This document shows, one piece after another, positions 60,006 to 64,000 of a DNA stretch of 64,000 nucleotides. Within the stretch, counting starts at the first letter, position 1. Each line of letters begins with the position of its first letter. The notes under the pieces were generated by a model. The model saw nothing but the letters and a program-made list of their open reading frames with translations. It ran no database searches and was not told the DNA's origin. This DNA is from Silvibacterium bohemicum. Its GTDB lineage: Bacteria; Acidobacteriota; Terriglobia; Terriglobales; Acidobacteriaceae. The translations under genes and the position numbers were made by a program. The stretch lies in contig NZ_LBHJ01000014.1 in the NCBI RefSeq assembly GCF_001006305.1, positions 62,001 to 126,000 of the forward strand, in the 5' to 3' direction.

Positions 60006-61085
60006 GTGCCCAGACCATCGAAACGCCCGAAAACCGCCGACATGATTCAGGCCGCGACGCTGTTCTACGTGAATGGGAAGCGGAAGGGTGACATTGCAAC
60101 AGCCATGACCACGGATACTCGTGAGGTCACATGGCTGTTGGAGGAAGCGAAGAAGCGAGGCATCGTCAAAATACAGGTTCAGGGAACGATAGCGACAGAC
60201 CTTGAAGAAAAAATCAGATCGAAGTACCCGCACATCCAGAAGGTAATAATTGCGGTCGGCAATCAGGTCACAGCGCCGGAGAAACATGCGGAACTCCATC
60301 GTCGCTGGGGGATCATGGCTGCGGACTATTTCGAGAAACTGTTGCAGAAGCAACCCATCGATCAGCCAATCCATATCGGGGTCAGTGGCGGAGAACATCT
60401 ATTGGAGTTCGTCAACGCGGTCCAGCCTGTCACCCGCGAAAACGTCTACGTCCATGTGACCGCGCTCGTTGGGCGCGGCAGGCTCTCTCTGGGGTCGAGC
60501 CATATCGATCCGGTTGTCGCCGCGACCATTCTCTGGAGCCATTGCGGGTATTTGCCCGGCCACATCGAATACGCGACCGTCTCGCCCTATGTGAGCAAAG
60601 CGCCGGGAGCCGAGGGCCGTCGCGCCGTGCGAGAGGAGATTGCAAAGCTCGAAACAAACCAGACCCTCATGGATGTAATCCGTCGTATCGACGGCATCGA
60701 CATTGCTTTTGTCAGCATGGGCACTGTCAATCCCGGCAGGGTTAATCCCATCACCCGGAATCGCGTCACGATGACGAGCCTCCTGGAGAAGATCGTGACT
60801 CCAGCGCAGCTTGAACAGGAAGGCGCGGTTGGTGAGATGGTCTATTGCTGTTTCGATGCGCAGGGAAACTGGCAGAAGAAGTGGGAATTCTTTGTCACAG
60901 CCGGGCATGGAACCCGATACGCAGGGGTCGAGTTCTACAAGCACATGGTCGCAACCGGAAGAAAGGTGGTCTGCTTCGGCGGACCCTTCATGTTGAACGC
61001 AATCAAGGTTGCCCTGAAGACGAAGATGTTCAACGTCTGGATCACCGACGAATACACAGCGCGGCAGATCGCGGAAAGCGACTGA
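60006..61085 (+). CDS. SorC/DeoR-type sugar-binding transcriptional regulator
   Basis: Start at GTG 60006 behind AGGAGG gives 359 residues. The N-terminal HTH (NGKRKGDIATAMTTDTREVTWLLEEAKKRGI) is followed by a SorC-type sugar-binding domain: IHIGVSGGEHLLEFVNA, VTALVGRGRLSLGSSHIDPVVAA, and DIAFVSMGTVN. These regulators respond to phosphorylated sugars and form tetramers. On a mobile element with no sugar operon in view, its ligand is puzzling. A palindrome at 59942-59957 upstream suggests autoregulation; the ATG at 59970 would leave no room for the ribosome binding site. Confidence 0.8.
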   Translation: MPRPSKRPKTADMIQAATLFYVNGKRKGDIATAMTTDTREVTWLLEEAKKRGIVKIQVQGTIATDLEEKIRSKYPHIQKVIIAVGNQVTAPEKHAELHRRWGIMAADYFEKLLQKQPIDQPIHIGVSGGEHLLEFVNAVQPVTRENVYVHVTALVGRGRLSLGSSHIDPVVAATILWSHCGYLPGHIEYATVSPYVSKAPGAEGRRAVREEIAKLETNQTLMDVIRRIDGIDIAFVSMGTVNPGRVNPITRNRVTMTSLLEKIVTPAQLEQEGAVGEMVYCCFDAQGNWQKKWEFFVTAGHGTRYAGVEFYKHMVATGRKVVCFGGPFMLNAIKVALKTKMFNVWITDEYTARQIAESD

Positions 61086-61416
61086 CGCCGCAGATTACTA
61101 TGCCATGCTTCCTGCCAATCCCGATGGTCGTTGTGCATCGCCGGGTATGCCCGTGTGCCATGGGTTTCCCATCTTTCGGTTTACCGGGTCGCATAATCGC
61201 AACCTTTATCGATGCAAATTCTGGCGCACCCGGCGTGCCTGTCAAAAGGTGGGTTCTCGGAATTTTCCTGCGTGCTCCCTTCGCATTCGCGAAGGTTCCT
61301 CGCGCACAGAAAATTCCTGCGATCCCGCTACGCGCTTTCGACATTCCCGCCTATTGGGTGCGCTTTGAACTTTGCATCGGTTGCGATCATGCAACCCAAA
61401 CACGAAAGGAAACACC
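61086..61416. other. Non-coding region rich in inverted repeats, candidate oriT
   Basis: No gene is supported. The region holds nested inverted repeats: GGAATTTTC (61259-61267) with GAAAATTCC (61309-61317), enclosing CCTTCGC-ATTC-GCGAAGG (61278-61295). Directly after the right arm is TTCCTGC, similar to the ATCCTG nic consensus of MOBP systems. A longer-range inverted pair runs from ATCGCAACC/GATGCAAA at 61196-61218 to TTTGCATC/GGTTGCGAT at 61371-61387. A short hairpin GGTTGC-GATCAT-GCAACC is at 61379-61396. Confidence 0.5.
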
Positions 61417-61686
61417 ATGTCAGACACAAAGAAACCCGCAGCGAAAGTCACTCTCTATCCGGTCACCGCAGCCATCTGGCGGAACCAGAACCCGAGCGGC
61501 GTCTTTTACTCCGTCACCTTTGAACGCAGCTTCAAGGATGACGCGGGCAAGTGGCAAAGCGCTTCCACCTTCAACGCGAACGACCTCCTGCTTCTCGCAA
61601 AGGTCGCAGACCAGGCCCATAGCGAAATCTTTAAGCTCCGGGCCAAAGATCGTCAGGCAGATCAGACCGACGAAGACGCAGCCTAA
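61417..61686 (+). CDS. Small accessory protein of the mobile element
   Basis: The 89-residue protein from ATG 61417 (AAAGGA upstream) starts MSDTKKPAAKVTLYPVTAAI and includes SGVFYSVTFERSFKDDAGKWQSASTFNANDLLLLAKVADQA. Similar short proteins, from memory, are found next to relaxase genes on proteobacterial plasmids. The pattern of a beta-strand region with FYSVTFERS followed by NDLLLLAKV hints at a DUF736-like fold, but this is uncertain. It is in the same direction as mobC and the relaxase. Confidence 0.7.
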   Translation: MSDTKKPAAKVTLYPVTAAIWRNQNPSGVFYSVTFERSFKDDAGKWQSASTFNANDLLLLAKVADQAHSEIFKLRAKDRQADQTDEDAA

Positions 61687-62124
61687 GCAGTCGGGGCAGG
61701 GCGCTTCATGCGCCTTGCCCCTTTTTCGCTTCCCGTATTCCGGCACGCAATCGTATGCGGCGAATTTCTCTCCCAAACAGAGACCATCTTCTTTCCTACT
61801 GCCCGCGTTTTCTCTCTCCCCCACACTCGGATTGTTCCGCAATCGAAATGCAAAATCATTTGCAGCGCGTCTGATTCTTCGATTCAGTCGCGCCATGTTT
61901 TATGCGGATAAGAACAACAGCAAGTTGTGCGCGTGTGCCACGCGCCACGCCACCGGGCAGCGGCTTTCAGCCGTTGCCGTGGCTCAACTTGGCAAGGGGC
62001 GGTGCTTCGCTCCTCCCCGTTGCATCCCCTCCTTGATGCCGCAAACGGCAGCGGAAACCGTGCCCGTTTCCGCGCCTTCGGCCCGCTTCGCGGTCGTTGT
62101 GTTTGCCGTATGGGCGGTGTGCCC
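61687..62124. other. Non-coding region upstream of mobC
   Basis: No gene is supported in these 438 bp. It contains repeat copy B (61787-61806), a hairpin TGCAAA-ATCA-TTTGCA (61849-61864), and an 8-bp pair GCGGAAAC / GTTTCCGC (62051-62058, 62066-62073) about 50 bp upstream of the mobC start. This is a second candidate zone for oriT or for relaxosome control. Confidence 0.5.
61787..61806 (-). repeat. Dispersed element repeat, copy B
   Basis: Minus-strand GCGGGCAGTAGGAAAGAAGA, identical to copies at 54717 and 63477. It lies in non-coding DNA. Confidence 0.9.
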
Positions 62125-62526
62125 ATGACGGCAAACGACAACCCGCAGCTTCAGCCTGCCACCCGGAGTGGCAGCCAGAAGCGCGTCCGTATCCGCAAAA
62201 TTCCTGTCGCCTGCGACGATGAGGAATTCTTGCGGATTGAAGAACGTGCACGCGAAGTCGGGCTTAGCCGCCCCAGCTTCCTTCGTGCTTGCGGCCTCGG
62301 AACGCCCGGCCCCCGCGCCCGTCGCAGCCCTCCGGTTAATGCGGAGGCTCTGGGACGCGCTACAGCGGCACTCAACAAGGTCGGCAGCAATCTGAATCAG
62401 ATTGCTCATGTCCTGAACGCCAGAGGAACGAGCCTCACGACGCAGGAATGTTTCGCCGCTCTTGCCGAGACCCGTGCGGCGGCAGCGGCCATTCGTGAGC
62501 TTCTGGGGCACAAAGACCGGCCATGA
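62125..62526 (+). CDS. mobC: MobC-type mobilisation accessory protein
   Basis: Start at ATG 62125 (MTANDNPQ) gives 133 residues, the usual size. The N-terminal part (VRIRKIPVACDDEEFLRIEERAREVGLSRPSFLRACGL) is a ribbon-helix-helix, and the C-terminal half has the MobC signature LNKVGSNLNQIAHVLN. MobC binds near oriT and helps the relaxase open the strand. Its stop overlaps the relaxase start by 4 bp (ATGA), so both are made together. Upstream in-frame starts reach into GC-rich low-complexity residues. Confidence 0.88.
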   Translation: MTANDNPQLQPATRSGSQKRVRIRKIPVACDDEEFLRIEERAREVGLSRPSFLRACGLGTPGPRARRSPPVNAEALGRATAALNKVGSNLNQIAHVLNARGTSLTTQECFAALAETRAAAAAIRELLGHKDRP

Positions 62527-64000
62527 TTGCCAAGGGGACGACCCACAATAACGGCGCAAGGCTCGCCGCCTATATGGAGACGAGTAAAGACGGGGAACGC
62601 GCAGAGCTTTGGCAGCTACGCGGCTTCGTCGCCACGACAATCAAGGCCGCATTCCGGGATGCGCAGATCATGGCCGGGGCGACAAAGGCGCAGCAGCCGT
62701 TTTTTCATGTCCAGGTGAGGAACCGTGAGGGCGAGAAGCTCTCTCGCCAGCAATGGGAATACGCCGCTGACCGGATCGAGCGAATGCTCGGGCTTGCCGG
62801 ACAGCCCCGCGCCATTGCGTTCCACACATATGAGCACAATGATGACGAGCACATGCACGTTGCGTGGAGCCGGATCGACCAGGACAAAATGACGGCCAGA
62901 CCCCTCCCTTTTTTCAAGCGAAGGCTCAAGACACTCAGCCGTGAACTTGAACTGGAGTTTGTGTTGGAGCCGGTGACGAGCCACCGTGAGGGTCCGATCA
63001 AATTTGCACCGACCAAAGCACAGGATGAGCAGGCGCGGCGGCTGGGTATGGATATCCATGAGGTGCGGAACAGCATTCGCAATTGCTGGGATCGTTCCGA
63101 TTGCGGCATGAGTTTTCAGGGAGCGCTTGAGCATGAAGGTCTGACGTTAGCGCAGGGCGACCGCCGTGATTTTGTCGTCATAGATCGGGCAGGGGGCGTT
63201 CACGCACTCGGAAAGCGAATTCTCGATATGACGGCAGCCAGGATACGAGAACGCCTGTCCGATCTTTCCCGTGATGAATTGCCGACCCTCGAAATGCTCC
63301 GCGACCTCATCCGGGAAACGCGAGAGGAGAAGCAGTCTCTGCGGGAGAAGCCCGCGCCGATATGGGATCGAGACCGCGACGACCGCGCATGGCAGGACGC
63401 GGTTATGGATGCTGCGATAGAGAAGGAGAAGGTCGCAAAAGAATTCGTGGAGCCGGTTTCAGAAAAAACGCGAAGCAAGGCGGGCAGTAGGAAAGAAGAT
63501 GATAAGTCTGTTGATCCGCCGCAGTATCAATCGTTGCAAGGTTTCGAGAAGGCAGCGAGTGAAGCGACCCGCGACGACCGCACGCAGAATTTGAGAGGCC
63601 CCGTGGCCAGGGTCTGGGAGGCGTTCACACATAGCGATAGCGCCAAAGCCTATGCCGCTGCCCTCGACGAGAGGGGAATCATGTTCGCCGCTGTGACGAC
63701 CGAGGAGGCATATCGTATCGAACGGGAGCGCCAATTTGCCAAAGCTATCGGCAACCGAGCACCACGTTTCAAGGAGGGTGAAATCGTCATCATTGTAGAG
63801 CCGCCACTGGAACGCCGCCGAAACGGCCAGATGATCGAGCCGACCCGCATTCACAGCATCGACCAGTCCCTTGCTTACAAACTTACAAAGGGCCTCGACA
63901 ATCGCGACAGGCTGCCGGGCGTAGATGCAACTTTGAAGGCATCCGATGAACGAGCACAGCAACGTGCCGCCAAGTGGCGAGAAATACGATTTGAGCACGC
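62523..64000 (+). CDS. Relaxase, MobA/VirD2-type (partial, runs off the right edge)
   Basis: The ATG at 62523 overlaps the mobC stop. At least 492 codons are in the window. The N-terminus has a candidate nucleophile Tyr17 (GARLAAYMETSKDG). The three-histidine motif follows: H101 and H105 in FHTYEHNDDEHMHVAW, with H110/H112. It nicks oriT and leads the strand through the coupling protein. The middle (about 250-320) is a charged helical region and includes the repeat at codons 319-327. Additional domains (for example a primase or zinc finger) may lie beyond 64000. Confidence 0.92.
   Translation, partial: MIAKGTTHNNGARLAAYMETSKDGERAELWQLRGFVATTIKAAFRDAQIMAGATKAQQPFFHVQVRNREGEKLSRQQWEYAADRIERMLGLAGQPRAIAFHTYEHNDDEHMHVAWSRIDQDKMTARPLPFFKRRLKTLSRELELEFVLEPVTSHREGPIKFAPTKAQDEQARRLGMDIHEVRNSIRNCWDRSDCGMSFQGALEHEGLTLAQGDRRDFVVIDRAGGVHALGKRILDMTAARIRERLSDLSRDELPTLEMLRDLIRETREEKQSLREKPAPIWDRDRDDRAWQDAVMDAAIEKEKVAKEFVEPVSEKTRSKAGSRKEDDKSVDPPQYQSLQGFEKAASEATRDDRTQNLRGPVARVWEAFTHSDSAKAYAAALDERGIMFAAVTTEEAYRIERERQFAKAIGNRAPRFKEGEIVIIVEPPLERRRNGQMIEPTRIHSIDQSLAYKLTKGLDNRDRLPGVDATLKASDERAQQRAAKWREIRFEH
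63477..63499 (+). repeat. Dispersed element repeat, copy C, inside the relaxase gene
   Basis: Plus-strand sequence with the core GCGGGCAGTAGGAAAGAAGA, identical to copies A and B. Here it is translated in the relaxase frame as part of SKAGSRKEDDKS; the N-terminal extension of the Toprim ORF reads KKAGSRKEEI over copy A. Confidence 0.9.

Noticed and set aside
60399-60944. 181-codon minus-strand frame within the SorC-type gene
   Set aside because: Antisense to the SorC-type regulator, which has a clear ribosome binding site and domain match.
61420-61896. 158-codon minus-strand frame across the small accessory gene and repeat copy B
   Set aside because: Overlaps a better supported plus-strand gene; no motif.
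63459-63998. 179-codon minus-strand frame at the right edge
   Set aside because: Antisense to the relaxase gene, whose frame remains open through this region.
1-64000. CRISPR arrays, insertion sequences and rRNA genes
   Set aside because: Looked for and not found: no regularly spaced repeats, no transposase, no rRNA. The three-copy 20-mer has irregular spacing and no spacers of similar length.

Overview
The window reads as chromosome of an acidobacterium of the Terriglobus/Granulicella/Edaphobacter type (class Terriglobia). The grounds are a very large Oar-like TonB-dependent receptor with an N-terminal Cna_B-type domain, many short lineage-type proteins (zinc ribbons, small lipoproteins, Tat-exported polysaccharide enzymes), high GC and REP-like hairpins between genes. 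This is inferred from gene content; no rRNA marker is present.

Layout of the chromosomal part (1-52.3 kb). 1-4.7 kb: a minus-strand run of an exported alpha/beta hydrolase, hydantoinase/oxoprolinase subunits A and B, and the first codons of a further exported protein. 4.8-10.1 kb: an MFS exporter and a Tat-exported pair, an alginate-lyase-family enzyme and a GH2 glycosidase. 10.2-13.8 kb: tRNA-Leu(CAG), a stand-alone H-box protein, OsmC, a PadR regulator with a striking palindromic operator, and Obg. 14-18 kb: an Oar-like receptor followed by the 3' remnant of a second one. 18-28 kb: mnmG, small proteins, a secreted phosphodiesterase, a MerR regulator and the pyrR-pyrB-pyrC operon. 28-32 kb: glycine C-acetyltransferase, an Ig-repeat protein and a large membrane protein. 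32.6-38.6 kb: a complete RND efflux operon. 39-42.6 kb: a HAD-UbiA fusion, DprE1 and DprE2, which together match the polyprenyl-phospho-arabinose pathway known from mycobacteria. 42.8-48.4 kb: glucan phosphorylase, galactokinase, an aldose-epimerase-like protein and a PLP decarboxylase. 48.6-52 kb: a cold-shock protein, a glycosyltransferase and an exported adenosine deaminase.

From tRNA-Phe(GAA) at 52.23 kb to the right edge lies an integrated mobile element whose far end is outside the window. A tyrosine integrase and a small excisionase-like protein sit against the tRNA 3' end. Next comes a long minus-strand block: a Toprim protein, a VWA protein, several small membrane proteins, and a type IV coupling protein divided into two ORFs by an ATGA overlap between Walker A and Walker B. 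On the plus strand are a helix-turn-helix protein, a SorC-type regulator with its own palindrome, a small accessory protein, a region rich in inverted repeats that may be oriT, MobC, and a relaxase that runs off the edge. A 20-bp sequence occurs three times in this element (with two looser copies) and was not noticed elsewhere in the window. No mating-pair (VirB-type) genes are visible, so the element is either mobilizable or has its secretion genes further right.

The most interesting points are the arabinose-precursor cassette outside Actinobacteria, the split coupling protein, the dispersed 20-mer, the candidate oriT, and the decayed second receptor.
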